This document shows positions 14,561 through 23,800 of a stretch of 64,000 nucleotides of DNA, one piece after another. The notes under the pieces were generated by a model. The model was not told where the DNA came from. It saw only the letters and a list, made by a program, of their open reading frames with translations, and ran no database searches. The stretch covers positions 1 to 64,000 of the forward strand of contig NZ_BOMQ01000063.1 of assembly GCF_016862275.1 (NCBI RefSeq). Reading direction: 5' to 3'. The position numbers and the translations under genes are program-made. The DNA comes from Actinoplanes nipponensis. Lineage in GTDB: Bacteria; Actinomycetota; Actinomycetes; Mycobacteriales; Micromonosporaceae. The stretch's first letter is position 1. The number at the start of each line of letters is the position of its first letter.

Positions 14561-17314
14561 ATGACCGTTCCCCGCTCCCGGACGTGGCGGCGCCTCATCG
14601 CCACGACCACCGCCGCCCTCGCCGCCTCCGCCGGTGCGCTGATCGCCACCACCGCCCCGGCCGCGGCCTTCGTCCCCAAAACTCCCCCGCTGACGACCCC
14701 GTGGACCAACCAGGTCTCGACCACCAACCCGCTGCCGGAATACCCCCGCCCGCAGCTGACCCGGCCCGACTGGCAGAGCCTGAACGGCATCTGGCAGTTC
14801 GCCGGGGCGTCGAACATCAACACGCCGCCGGTGAACACGACGCTGGGCGAAGAGGTACTCGTTCCGTACCCGATCGAGAGCGCTCTCTCGGGCATCATGC
14901 GCCATGAGAACTACATGTACTACCGCAGAACGTTCACCGTTCCGGCCGGCTGGTCCGGCCGGAACGTGAACCTCAACTTCGGCGCCGTGGACTGGCAGTC
15001 CAAGGTCTGGGTGAACGGCACCCTGCTCGGCACCCACGAGGGCGGCTACGACAAGTTCTCCTACGACGTCACGGGCGCCCTGCGGGCCGGCGCCAACGAG
15101 GTCATCGTCGGGGTCTGGGATCCCACCGACGGCCAGGACATCCCGGTCGGCAAGCAGCGCACCAACCGCGGCGGCATCTGGTACACGCCGTCGTCGGGCA
15201 TCTGGCAGACCGTCTGGCTCGAGCCGACCAACCCGGCCCGGATCACCCGGCTGGACACCACCCCGAACGTCGCCGCCGGCGCGCTCGACCTGGTGGTGCA
15301 GGCGGCCAACGCGAACGGCCAGGCGGTCACCGCCCAGGTGCTCACCGGCGGCACGGTGGTCGGCACAGCCACCGGTACGGTCGGTGCGTCCCTGCGCGTC
15401 CCGGTCCCCAACGCCCGTCTGTGGAGCCCGGACGACCCCTTCCTGTACGACCTGAGGGTCACCCTCGCCTCCGGTGACGCGGTGGGCGGCTACTTCGGCA
15501 TGCGCTCGCTGGGCAAGGCCATGCTCGGCGGCACCCTGCGCCCGACCCTCAACGGCAAGTTCGTCTTCCAGCTCGGCACCCTGGACCAGGGCTTCTGGCC
15601 GGACGGCATCTACACCGCGCCCACCGACGCCGCCCTGCGCTTCGACCTGGAACAACAGAAGGCGCTCGGATTCACCATGGTCCGCAAGCACATCAAGGTG
15701 GAGAGCGACCGCTGGTTCTACCACGCGGACCGGCTCGGCCTGATGGTCTGGCAGGACATGCCGGCGCTGGCCAGCGGCCGGGAGCCCTCGGCGGCCGGGC
15801 GCACCCGGTACGAGAAGGAACTCAAGGAGATGGTCGACGAGCACAAGGGCATCACGTCGATCGTCCAGTGGGTGCCGTTCAACGAGGGCTGGGGCGAGTA
15901 CGACGCCGGCCGCATCGCCGATCTGGTCAAGAGCTGGGACGCGACCCGGCTGGTGAACCACAACTCGGGCTCCAACTGCTGCGACTCCGACCCGGACCCG
16001 GGCAACGGCGACGTGATCGACGACCACATGTACGTCGGCCCCGGCATCACCCGCGCGCCCAGCGCCACCCGCATCGCGGTCAACGGCGAGTACGGCGGCC
16101 TCGGCCTGCGCGTGCCGAACCACGAGTGGCCGACCGCGGGCAAGTTCGCCTACGAGTGGCTGCCCGACGCCACCGCGCTGACCAACCGCTACGTGCAGAT
16201 CACCGGCAAGCTGGCCGACCTCATCGCGGCCAACGGCCTGTCCGGCTCCGTCTACACCGAACCGACGGACGTCGAGGAGGAGCTGAACGGCTTCTACACC
16301 TACGACCGGCAGGTGCAGAAGATGAACTTCGCCAGCGTGCGGGCGGTCAACCTGCGGGTGCTCGGCGCGGCGGCCGGCACCACGCTGCCGGTCGGCCGGC
16401 TGGCCTCGCTGCGGGTGACGACTCCGGGCTACACCGACCGGTACCTGCGGCACGCGAACGGCGCCGCGGTCACCTCGGTGATCAACGCGTCCAGTCCGGC
16501 CGGCGACAAGCAGGACGCCACGTTCTGGGTCCGCCCGGGGTTGTCCGACAGCGCCTGCTATTCGTTCGAGTCGCGCAACTTCCCGGGGCAGTACCTGCGG
16601 CACCGGGCGTACCGGGTCTACCGGGAGGCGAACACCGGCGACACCTTCACCGCGGACGCCACTTTCTGTGCCCGGCCCGGCCTGTCCGGCGGCGGCACCT
16701 CGCTGGAGGCGGCGAACATGGCCGGCTACTACCTGCGGCACCGCAACGCCGAGGTCTGGATGGACCAGAACACCGGCGGCTCGTTCACCAACGACGCGAC
16801 CTGGACCGTGGGCAACCCGCTGTGGCGCAGCGGCGCGGACCTGGCCGTCGGGCAGAAGCGGTCGTTCCGGGTGACCACCGCCGGCTACGACAACCGCTAC
16901 CTGCGGCACCGGGACTCGCTGGCTCGTACCGACGTGATCAGCACGAGCAGTGCGCTCGTCGACCGGCAGGACGCCACCTTCACCGTGCGCGCCGGGCTGG
17001 CCGACAGCACCTGCTACACGTTCGAGTCGGTGAACTTCCCGGGCCGCTACCTGCGGCACGCCAACTACCGGCTGCAGACGGCCACCAACGACGGCACGGC
17101 CACGTTCGCGCAGGACGCCACCTTCTGCGCCCAGCCGGGCCGGAACGGCGGCGGCGGGAACGTGTCGCTGGAGTCGATCAACTACCCCGGCTATCACTGG
17201 CGGCACTACGCGGAGGCCGTCTACATCGCCACCGACGGCGGCGGCAACGCCTGGGACAACCCGGCCGGCTACGCCGCCGACGTCACCTGGAACAACGCCG
17301 CCCCGCTGGGGTAG
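14561..17314 (+). CDS. Secreted GH2 glycoside hydrolase with two AbfB (CBM42-like) regions
   Basis: The 917-residue enzyme has a signal peptide with an Arg-rich start (MTVPRSRTWRRL) and AAA cleavage region near 35. Next comes a GH2 sugar-binding and immunoglobulin-like part with GIWYTPSSGIWQTVW, then a GH2 barrel with acid/base E442 (VPFNEGWGEYD) and probable nucleophile E510 (NGEYGG). From about 615 to 915 there are two AbfB-like units with repeating YLRHAN/YLRHRN and DATFCARPG motifs, the domain that binds arabinofuranose side chains. It lies inside a YtfQRT/YjfF-type operon, so an exo-acting furanosidase feeding the importer is the best reading; activity is inference. Confidence 0.8.
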   Translation: MTVPRSRTWRRLIATTTAALAASAGALIATTAPAAAFVPKTPPLTTPWTNQVSTTNPLPEYPRPQLTRPDWQSLNGIWQFAGASNINTPPVNTTLGEEVLVPYPIESALSGIMRHENYMYYRRTFTVPAGWSGRNVNLNFGAVDWQSKVWVNGTLLGTHEGGYDKFSYDVTGALRAGANEVIVGVWDPTDGQDIPVGKQRTNRGGIWYTPSSGIWQTVWLEPTNPARITRLDTTPNVAAGALDLVVQAANANGQAVTAQVLTGGTVVGTATGTVGASLRVPVPNARLWSPDDPFLYDLRVTLASGDAVGGYFGMRSLGKAMLGGTLRPTLNGKFVFQLGTLDQGFWPDGIYTAPTDAALRFDLEQQKALGFTMVRKHIKVESDRWFYHADRLGLMVWQDMPALASGREPSAAGRTRYEKELKEMVDEHKGITSIVQWVPFNEGWGEYDAGRIADLVKSWDATRLVNHNSGSNCCDSDPDPGNGDVIDDHMYVGPGITRAPSATRIAVNGEYGGLGLRVPNHEWPTAGKFAYEWLPDATALTNRYVQITGKLADLIAANGLSGSVYTEPTDVEEELNGFYTYDRQVQKMNFASVRAVNLRVLGAAAGTTLPVGRLASLRVTTPGYTDRYLRHANGAAVTSVINASSPAGDKQDATFWVRPGLSDSACYSFESRNFPGQYLRHRAYRVYREANTGDTFTADATFCARPGLSGGGTSLEAANMAGYYLRHRNAEVWMDQNTGGSFTNDATWTVGNPLWRSGADLAVGQKRSFRVTTAGYDNRYLRHRDSLARTDVISTSSALVDRQDATFTVRAGLADSTCYTFESVNFPGRYLRHANYRLQTATNDGTATFAQDATFCAQPGRNGGGGNVSLESINYPGYHWRHYAEAVYIATDGGGNAWDNPAGYAADVTWNNAAPLG

Positions 17315-17338
17315 CGCCGAGAGCGAGTGGATGGGTCC

Positions 17339-18874
17339 ATGGCACTGCTGGAAGTCCTCGATGTCAGCAAGGAGTTCCCGGGCGTCCGCGCCCTGGACGG
17401 GGTCTCCTTCACTCTCCGGCCGGGCGAGGTGCACGCCCTGGTCGGAGAGAACGGCGCCGGCAAGTCCACCTTGATCAAGGTGCTGACCGGCGTCCACCAA
17501 CCGGACGGGGGCGAGCTGCGCTACCGCGACGAGCCGGCCCGGTTCGCGACACCGATGGACGCCCAGCGGGCCGGGATCTCCACCATCTACCAGGAGGTCA
17601 ACCTCATCCCGCTGATGAGCGTGGCGCACAACCTCTTCCTCGGCCGCGAGCCGCGCACCCGGCTCGGGCTGCTGGACGAGGCCCGGATGCACCGCGAGGC
17701 CGGCGAGATCCTGCGCCGGTACGGCGTCACCACCGACGTGCGCCGCCAGCTCGGCACGCTCGCCCTGGGCGCGCAGCAGATGGTCGCTCTGGCCCGGGCC
17801 GTGATGATCGACGCCAAGGTCGTGATCATGGACGAACCCACCTCGTCGCTGGAGCCGCGCGAGGTGGAGACCCTGTTCGGGGTGATCCGCGACCTGCACG
17901 CCCAGGGCATCGGGATCGTCTACGTCAGTCACCGGCTCGACGAGCTCTACCGGATCTGCGACACCGTCACGATCCTGCGCGACGGCCGGGTGGTGCACAC
18001 CGGCGAGCTCGCCGCGCTGGAACGCATCCGGCTGGTCTCGCTCATGCTGGGCCGGGACATGTCCGCCGTCCGCCGCGAGGGGTTCACCGGCTTCGCCGGC
18101 GAGCACGCCACCGCGGCCGACGCGGCCCCGGTGCTGGAGGTCACCGGCCTGAGCAGCCGGCGCAGACTGCACGACATCAGCTTCGCCGTGCGGCCCGGCG
18201 AGGTGGTCGGGCTGGGCGGGCTGCTGGGCGCCGGCCGCAGCGAGACGATCAAGGCGATCGGCGGGGCGTACCCGGTCGACAGCGGCCGCGTGGCGGTCGG
18301 CGGCCGGGAGCTGAAACGGCCGACCACGGTACGGGCGGTGCGGGCCGGCATCGCGACGCAGCCGGAGGACCGCAAGGCCGAGGGCATCGTGGCCGGGCTG
18401 TCCGTACGGGAGAACATCGCCCTCGCGGTGCTGCCCCGGCTGTCGCGCTTCGGCCTGGTCTCCGACCGCCGGATCGACGAGATCGTCCGCACCTACATGG
18501 ACCGGTTGCAGATCAAGGCGTCCGGCCCGGACCAGCGGGTCGGCGACCTGTCCGGCGGCAACCAGCAGAAGGTCCTGCTGGCCCGGCTGCTCGCCACCCG
18601 GCCCCGGATCCTGCTGCTGGACGAGCCCACCCGCGGCATCGACGTCGGCGCCAAGGCCGAGGTGCAGTCGCTGGTCGACGAGCTGGCCGGCGAGGGCCTC
18701 GGCGTGGTGCTGGTCTCCTCCGACGCGGAGGAGCTGATCGAGGGGGCCGACCGGGTGGTGGTGCTGCGCGACGGCGCGGTCGTCGGCGAGCTGCGCGGCG
18801 ACGACGTCACCACCGAGGCCCTGTTGCAGACGATCGCCGCGGCGGCGGAAGGGGAGACCCCCGATGACCACTGA
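17339..18874 (+). CDS. YtfR-like sugar ABC transporter ATPase (two ATP-binding domains)
   Basis: The 511-residue protein has the duplicated ATPase layout of the ribose/galactofuranose importers. The first domain has Walker A GENGAGKST, a signature LALGAQQ in place of LSGGQ, and Walker B VVIMDEPTSS. The second has the degenerate GGLLGAGRSE P-loop, signature DLSGGNQQ and Walker B ILLLDEPTRGID, as is usual in this family. Start: ATG 17339 (MALLEV) is taken; an in-frame GTG at 17327 would add four residues. It overlaps the permease gene downstream by 11 bp. It should drive import of the sugar bound by the YtfQ-like lipoprotein. Confidence 0.9.
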   Translation: MALLEVLDVSKEFPGVRALDGVSFTLRPGEVHALVGENGAGKSTLIKVLTGVHQPDGGELRYRDEPARFATPMDAQRAGISTIYQEVNLIPLMSVAHNLFLGREPRTRLGLLDEARMHREAGEILRRYGVTTDVRRQLGTLALGAQQMVALARAVMIDAKVVIMDEPTSSLEPREVETLFGVIRDLHAQGIGIVYVSHRLDELYRICDTVTILRDGRVVHTGELAALERIRLVSLMLGRDMSAVRREGFTGFAGEHATAADAAPVLEVTGLSSRRRLHDISFAVRPGEVVGLGGLLGAGRSETIKAIGGAYPVDSGRVAVGGRELKRPTTVRAVRAGIATQPEDRKAEGIVAGLSVRENIALAVLPRLSRFGLVSDRRIDEIVRTYMDRLQIKASGPDQRVGDLSGGNQQKVLLARLLATRPRILLLDEPTRGIDVGAKAEVQSLVDELAGEGLGVVLVSSDAEELIEGADRVVVLRDGAVVGELRGDDVTTEALLQTIAAAAEGETPDDH

Positions 18875-19817
18875 GACCGTCGCCATCCGGCCCCGGCTCA
18901 AGAACTGGCTGCCGGCGTACGGCGTCTACGCGGCGATCGTCCTGCTGGTGCTCTACAACGTGGCGTTCACCCCGAACTTCCTGGCCTGGAGCAACCTGCG
19001 CATCCAGCTGATCCAGGTCGCCCCGGTGGTGATCGTGGCGCTCGGCATGGCGCTGGTCATCGGCACCGAGGGCATCGACCTGTCGGTCGGCTCGGTGATG
19101 GCGCTGGCCGCCGCCCTCATCCCGCTCTACCTCGGCTACGGCGTGCTCGCGGCGATCCTCGTCTCGCTGCTCGCGGGCGTGCTGGTCGGCCTGGTCAACG
19201 GCACGCTGGTCGCCCGGGTCGGGCTGCAACCGATCGTGGCCACCCTCGCCCTGTTCGTCGGCGGCCGGGGGCTGGCCCTGGTCATCTCCGGCGGCCGGCT
19301 CAAGGACATCCGCAACGACGACCTGATCTTCCTCGGCTCCGGGGACTTCCTGGGCCTGCCGATGCTGGTCTGGATCGCCGCGCTGCTGGTGCTGGTGGTC
19401 GCGTTCGTGGTGCGGCGCACCGTGTTCGGCCGCCGGCTGCTGGCCATCGGCGGCAACCGGCCGGCCACCGAGCTGGCCGGCGTGCCGGTCAAGCGGGTGC
19501 TGATCACCGTGTACGTGCTCTGCTCGGTGCTCGCCTCGATCGCCGGCCTGCTCGCCGTGGCCCGCATCCAGTCCAGTGACGCCTCCGCGGTCGGCCTGCT
19601 GATCGAGCTCTCCGCGATCACCGCCGTGGTCGTCGGCGGCACCCCGCTGACCGGCGGCCGGGTCCGGGTCCTCGGCACCGTGGCCGGCGCGCTGCTCATG
19701 CAGCTCGTGGTGGCCACGATGATCAAACACAACCTGCCGTCGTCCAGCACCGAGATGGTGCAGGCGGCCATCATCCTCATCGCCGTGTACGCCGCCCGAG
19801 AGAGGAAGTCCCGGTGA
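18864..19817 (+). CDS. YtfT-like sugar ABC permease
   Basis: The 317-residue membrane protein of the BPD_transp_2 (AraH/RbsC) family has about eight to ten hydrophobic helices. It contains IVALGMALVIGTEGIDLSVGS, LQPIVATLALFVGGRG and VVVGGTPLTGGR, which match E. coli YtfT segment by segment. It overlaps the ATPase gene by 11 bp and the second permease by GTGA. The two different permeases presumably form a heterodimeric channel, as in YtfT/YjfF. Confidence 0.85.
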   Translation: MTTETVAIRPRLKNWLPAYGVYAAIVLLVLYNVAFTPNFLAWSNLRIQLIQVAPVVIVALGMALVIGTEGIDLSVGSVMALAAALIPLYLGYGVLAAILVSLLAGVLVGLVNGTLVARVGLQPIVATLALFVGGRGLALVISGGRLKDIRNDDLIFLGSGDFLGLPMLVWIAALLVLVVAFVVRRTVFGRRLLAIGGNRPATELAGVPVKRVLITVYVLCSVLASIAGLLAVARIQSSDASAVGLLIELSAITAVVVGGTPLTGGRVRVLGTVAGALLMQLVVATMIKHNLPSSSTEMVQAAIILIAVYAARERKSR

Positions 19818-20833
19818 CTCCCATCGTGTCGGACCCCGAGGCCCCCGCAGCCGCCGTCGCCGCCGACGTCCGCCGGGCGGAACGCACCGACCGCGTCGTC
19901 GGCCTGGTCCAGCGTCAGGGCGCGCCGGCCGTGCTCATCGCGGTCGTCCTGGTCGCCGCGGCCTCGTTCCCGAACTTCCGCAGCTTCGACAACGCCGCCA
20001 CCGTCCTGGTGGCGGCCGCCCCGCTCGCGCTGATCGCGCTCGGCATGACCTTCGTGATCATCACCGGGGGCATCGACCTGTCGGTCGGCTCGCTGTACGT
20101 GCTGGGCGGGGTCGTCTCCGCGTACGCGTCGCAGTGGGGCCTGCTGCCGGCGTTCCTGGCCCCGCTGATCGTCTGCGGGCTGGTCGGCGTGCTGAACGGC
20201 ATCCTGATCGCCTACACCGGGATGGCGCCGTTCATCGTCACGCTCGCCGCCCTGCTCGGCGCGCGCGGTCTGATGCGGGCCATCAGCGACGAGGGCTCCA
20301 CCACGTACCTGGTGCGGAGCGACGCCTTCCGCCGCTTCGGCACCGGCTCGTTCCTCGGCATCGGCTACCCGGTCTGGCTGGTCGTGGCCGTCTTCGCGGT
20401 CGGCATGATCCTGCTGGCCCGGACCCGCTTCGGCCACGCCGTCCACGCGGTCGGCGGCAGCGAGGACGCGGCCGCGCTGATGGGCATCGCTGTACGCCGC
20501 ACCAAGGTCCGGGTGTACGTCCTGTCCGGCCTGCTGGCCGGGCTGGCCGGGGCGATCAACGCGGCCAAGCTGGGCTCCGGCGTCACGGTGCTGGGCATCG
20601 GCCTGGAGCTGGACGCGATCGCCGCGGTGGTCATCGGCGGCACGCTGCTGACCGGCGGCGCGGGCACCATCACCGGCACCATCGCGGGCGTGCTGCTGCT
20701 CGGGGTGATCCAGAACATGATCAACCAGGTCGGCAACGTGCCCAGCAGCTACCAGCAGCTCATCAGCGGCGCGTTCCTGGCCGTGGTGGTGGTCGCGCAG
20801 ACCTACCTGGCCAGGCTGCGCCGGGTGACCTGA
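19814..20833 (+). CDS. YjfF-like sugar ABC permease
   Basis: The 339-residue second permease of the operon starts at a GTG overlapping the previous stop (GTGA). Key stretches are IALGMTFVIITGGIDLSVGS, APFIVTLAALLGARG, ISDEGS and GIGLELDAIAAVVIGG, close to E. coli YjfF. It has an N-terminal hydrophilic extension of about 30 residues and many membrane helices. It is the last gene of the operon; no sugar kinase or mutase follows, so intracellular metabolism must be encoded elsewhere. Confidence 0.85.
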   Translation: MTPIVSDPEAPAAAVAADVRRAERTDRVVGLVQRQGAPAVLIAVVLVAAASFPNFRSFDNAATVLVAAAPLALIALGMTFVIITGGIDLSVGSLYVLGGVVSAYASQWGLLPAFLAPLIVCGLVGVLNGILIAYTGMAPFIVTLAALLGARGLMRAISDEGSTTYLVRSDAFRRFGTGSFLGIGYPVWLVVAVFAVGMILLARTRFGHAVHAVGGSEDAAALMGIAVRRTKVRVYVLSGLLAGLAGAINAAKLGSGVTVLGIGLELDAIAAVVIGGTLLTGGAGTITGTIAGVLLLGVIQNMINQVGNVPSSYQQLISGAFLAVVVVAQTYLARLRRVT

Positions 20834-20845
20834 GACAATGGGATC

Positions 20846-21244
20846 ATGAAGCCCACCTTCGTGTACGACGGCGACTGCTCGTTCTGCACCTCGTGCGCGC
20901 AATTCATCGAGCGCCGCATCCCCTCGCACGCGACGGTGGTGCCGTGGCAGTTCGCCGACCTGGACCGGCTGGGCCTGACCCTGGAGCAGGTCGAGGAGGC
21001 GGTGCAGTGGGTCGGCGCCGACGGCACGGTCGCCTCGGGTCCGGACGCGATCGCGTTGCTGCTGCGGGACGCCGGCCGGCTGTGGGAGGTGCCGGGGCGG
21101 GCCCTGCAGCTCAAGCCGGTCGGACTGCTGGCGTGGCCGGCGTACCGGTGGATCGCCGGACACCGCCACCTGCTGCCCGGCGGCACCGCCGCGTGCTCGC
21201 TGCCCCAGGCCCAGCGCGACCAGCTCTACGGCTCCGCCGGCTAG
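20846..21244 (+). CDS. DCC-family (DUF393) thiol-disulfide oxidoreductase-like protein
   Basis: The 132-residue protein begins KPTFVYDGDCSFCTSC, the defining YDGDCxxC motif with a CxxC pair of the DCC family, and ends with the family's Trp/Tyr-rich helix. The predicted thioredoxin-like fold suggests thiol redox chemistry, but the family has no firm substrate. GACAAT 6 nt before the ATG suggests a leaderless start. It follows the sugar operon by 12 bp but is probably separate, and it converges on the anti-sigma gene with a 4-bp overlap. Confidence 0.8.
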   Translation: MKPTFVYDGDCSFCTSCAQFIERRIPSHATVVPWQFADLDRLGLTLEQVEEAVQWVGADGTVASGPDAIALLLRDAGRLWEVPGRALQLKPVGLLAWPAYRWIAGHRHLLPGGTAACSLPQAQRDQLYGSAG

Positions 21245-21942
21245 TTCAGGTGGGCCGTGCCCAGCACGTGCCCGTCCCCGTCGGCCACCGCGACCGCGCT
21301 CACGTTGCCGAGCTGGATCGAGCTGGCCCCGGTGACCTTGGCGTTGCCGCTCGGGGTCGGCCCCCAGATCGCGGCCTGCTCCACCGTGCCGTCGGCCTTG
21401 CTGACCCGGCAGGTGAACGGGCCCCGGCCGGCCAGCTTCGAGACGGTCAGGTCGACCGAGACGCCCCAGGTCCGGCCGGTCAGCACCGCCTGCCCGGCGA
21501 GCCCGCTGCCGTCCTCGGCCTCGAAGACGGCGGTGACCGCGGCCGGGCTCGACGCGGCGACGGGCGGCGGGCCGGCGGGCGGGTCCTGCTCCCGGGTCGC
21601 GATCACCCCGATACCGGCCGCCACGACCAGCACGGCCGCGGCCGCGACGGCCAGCCGCCGGCCGGTGCCGCGCCGGCGTTCCCGGGACCGTTCCGCCCGC
21701 ATCCGGGCGAGCAGGCTCTCGATCCGGGCCGGGCTGGGACGGCTGCCGGCGGCGACCGCGACGGGCAGCGCGTTCTCCAGCGACCGCAGCAGTTCCGGTA
21801 CGGGCGCGAGCCGGTCCAGTTCCGCCCGGCACCCGTCGCAGTCGAGCAGGTGCGCGTCCAGCCGGTCGGTGTCGGCGTCGTCGAGGCCGCCCAGCAGGTA
21901 GCCGCCGAGCAGGCGGCGCAGCTCCTCGTGATCGACACTCAT
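21241..21942 (-). CDS. Anti-sigma factor with zinc finger (first pair)
   Basis: The 233-residue membrane anti-sigma factor has a zf-HC2 domain near the N-terminus (LDAHLLDCDGCRAEL, the HxxxCxxC metal site), a single membrane helix around 100-115 (LAVAAAAVLVVAAGIGVI) and a C-terminal extracytoplasmic domain of the anti-sigma-K (RskA) type with SGNAKVTGASSIQLG. ATG 21942 overlaps the stop of the ECF sigma gene (ATGA). It should hold that sigma factor at the membrane until an envelope signal releases it. Confidence 0.85.
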   Translation of the reverse strand: MSVDHEELRRLLGGYLLGGLDDADTDRLDAHLLDCDGCRAELDRLAPVPELLRSLENALPVAVAAGSRPSPARIESLLARMRAERSRERRRGTGRRLAVAAAAVLVVAAGIGVIATREQDPPAGPPPVAASSPAAVTAVFEAEDGSGLAGQAVLTGRTWGVSVDLTVSKLAGRGPFTCRVSKADGTVEQAAIWGPTPSGNAKVTGASSIQLGNVSAVAVADGDGHVLGTAHLN

Positions 21943-22460
21943 CGCAGCACCCCCATCTCCTCGAACGCCTGCCGCAACGCCCGCACCGCGTAGTAGGCCC
22001 GGGACTTCACCGTGCCCTCCGGCACCGACAGCTGCCGGGCCGCGTCCGCCACGGTCTGGCCCTCGTAGTACATGGCCTGGACCACGGCCCGGTGGTCGGC
22101 GGACAACCGTTCCAGCGCCTCCGCGACCAACCAGCCCTCGACGAGCTGGTCGACGTTGTCGGCCGCCGGCACCGCCTCGACCGCGCCCTCGTCGGCGACC
22201 AGGCGCGGGCGGCGCTGCTCGGCCCGCCACGCGTTGGTGACCACGTTGCGGGCGATGGTGAGCAGGTAGGAGCGGGTGCGGCCGGGATCGGGGTCGAGGT
22301 GGTCGATGTGCCGCCACGCCCGTAACAGCGTCTCCTGGACGAGGTCCTCCGCCTTGTGGCGGTCGCGCACGTACCGCGAGACGAAGCTCAGCAGCACGGC
22401 GTAGTGCTCGGTGTAGAGCGCGGTCATCAGCTGTTCGTCGGGGTTGACCCGTCGCCTCAT
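21939..22460 (-). CDS. ECF sigma factor (first pair)
   Basis: The 173-residue sigma-70 family protein has region 2 (YTEHYAVLLSFVSRYVRD, then AEDLVQETLLRAWR) and region 4 (LSADHRAVVQAMYYEG, then SVPEGTVKSRAYYAVRAL). The length and the coupled zf-HC2 anti-sigma gene match the SigK/SigL-like ECF groups of actinobacteria. GAGGGAG lies 6 nt before ATG 22460. Targets are unknown; the secreted neprosin-like gene upstream is a neighbour but is separated by a terminator. Confidence 0.9.
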   Translation of the reverse strand: MRRRVNPDEQLMTALYTEHYAVLLSFVSRYVRDRHKAEDLVQETLLRAWRHIDHLDPDPGRTRSYLLTIARNVVTNAWRAEQRRPRLVADEGAVEAVPAADNVDQLVEGWLVAEALERLSADHRAVVQAMYYEGQTVADAARQLSVPEGTVKSRAYYAVRALRQAFEEMGVLR

Positions 22461-22535
22461 CCGCTGCTCCCTCGTCGGCCCGCCATCCGGTTGTACCCCG
22501 CGCCGGGGTGGCCGGTTCGATCGGCCCCGACGAAA

Positions 22536-22570
22536 GCGCCCGGCCCTCCCACCTGGGGAGGACCGGGCGC
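22536..22570 (-). terminator. Hairpin terminator of the neprosin-like gene
   Basis: GCGCCCGG-C-CCTCCC pairs with GGGGAGG-A-CCGGGCGC around a 4-nt loop. The hairpin begins about 19 nt after the stop of the minus-strand gene at 22589. There is no clear T-run, as is common in high-GC actinobacteria. Confidence 0.6.
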
Positions 22571-22588
22571 CTCGACGCTACGGTGCGG

Positions 22589-23800
22589 TCAGCACTTCAC
22601 GATGGGCTCGGAGTTCGGGTCCTTCGGGTCCTTCAGCGGGTACACCGGGCCGCCGTAGCGGAAGGTCGTGCCGAGGTCGCCGACCTTGAGCCCGGTCCAC
22701 GGGCTCCACGTGGGGTCGTCGGGCTTGTCCGGGAACACGGGCGGCAGCGGGTTCTGGAGGTCCACCTTGTACTTCGGCCGCGGGTCGACGTCGAACGAGA
22801 CCAGCGGGCCGTTGGTCATGCTGATGCTGCCGATCCGCGCCGCGGTGCCGGTGGCGGCCGGCTTGCCGTTGCCCATCTGGGTGCAGGGGGTCAGGCTGGG
22901 CGACGCCACCTCGCCGAACCACTGGATCACGCCGCCCTTGGTGTACCGGCCCTCCCAGTTGCTGTCGGGGAAGTAGCCGATCCACTCCGAGTCGTACGCG
23001 ATCCACCAGGCGTTGCCGGCGTGCTGGATGCCGAAGCGCTTCGAGGTGCCCACCGGCAGGGTGTCGCCGGGCTTCACGGTCTTGCTGTACTGGGTGAAGC
23101 CGCAGGCGTTGTAGCAGGTGCGCTTGCCGTCGCGCCAGTAGAAGACGAACAGGTGCGGGTCGTCGTCCCCGTTGACCGAGCGGTCCACGGTCCAGCCGAC
23201 CTCGACGGTCTGCTGGGTGTCGGGCGACTGCACCGCGATCTCGGCCAGCGTGTGATAGTCGCCCTCGCCCAGCCGGGGCTTCTCGACGGTCAGGTTGGCC
23301 CAGGTGCCGTCGGTCTCGCCGATCTGGGCGCCGACCGCGTAGTGGAAGTTGACCACGCGGTCCACGGCGGCCGCGGCCGTACCCACGGTGGGCGGGGCGG
23401 GCGGGACGATGGTGGTGCGCATCGACTTCAGGAATCGGCCGTTGGCGCGGCCGCCCTTGGGGGCGTACTCCGGCGTCGGCGTCATCGAACCGCTGGTGTC
23501 CGCCGGCGCCGCGTCGGCCCCGGCCGCCGCGACGGCCGCGCTGCTGGCGCCGGCCCTGGCTCGCGTGAGCCGCTCCGGCCGGGTGCCCCACGGCAGCAGC
23601 CGCGGCGGCACGGGGGTGGCCTCGGTGGCCTCGGTGGTCACGGCGGACGCCGGGGCAGACTCCGGCGCGACGACGATCGCGGGAGCCTCGGCCACGGTCG
23701 TCTCGTCCGCGCTGGCGTTCAGGGTCCAGGCCGTACCCGTCGAGCCGACTACGGCTACGGCTAGGCCGGCGGCGAGTAAACCGCGGCGTGCGTTCGACAC
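22589..23800 (-). CDS. Secreted neprosin-domain (DUF239) protein
   Basis: The 403-residue precursor has a signal peptide ending near NASA, a ~100-residue Ala/Pro/Thr linker and a C-terminal neprosin-like domain. That domain shows the family order VEVGWTVD, LFVFYWRDG, TCYNACGFTQYS, WWIAYDSEWIGYFP and VIQWFGEVASP. Plant neprosin is a secreted glutamic endopeptidase; Glu residues before VGW and in GEVASP are good candidates for the catalytic pair. GTG 23800 is chosen for GAGGAC just upstream; ATG 23818 is the alternative. It lies upstream of the ECF/anti-sigma pair on the same strand, but a hairpin separates them. Confidence 0.75.
   Translation of the reverse strand: MSNARRGLLAAGLAVAVVGSTGTAWTLNASADETTVAEAPAIVVAPESAPASAVTTEATEATPVPPRLLPWGTRPERLTRARAGASSAAVAAAGADAAPADTSGSMTPTPEYAPKGGRANGRFLKSMRTTIVPPAPPTVGTAAAAVDRVVNFHYAVGAQIGETDGTWANLTVEKPRLGEGDYHTLAEIAVQSPDTQQTVEVGWTVDRSVNGDDDPHLFVFYWRDGKRTCYNACGFTQYSKTVKPGDTLPVGTSKRFGIQHAGNAWWIAYDSEWIGYFPDSNWEGRYTKGGVIQWFGEVASPSLTPCTQMGNGKPAATGTAARIGSISMTNGPLVSFDVDPRPKYKVDLQNPLPPVFPDKPDDPTWSPWTGLKVGDLGTTFRYGGPVYPLKDPKDPNSEPIVKC

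Noticed and set aside
13412..18901. A minus-strand open frame of 1829 residues across the furanoside operon
   Set aside because: It is antisense to five convincing genes and its translation is low-complexity Gly/Arg/His/Val with no motif.
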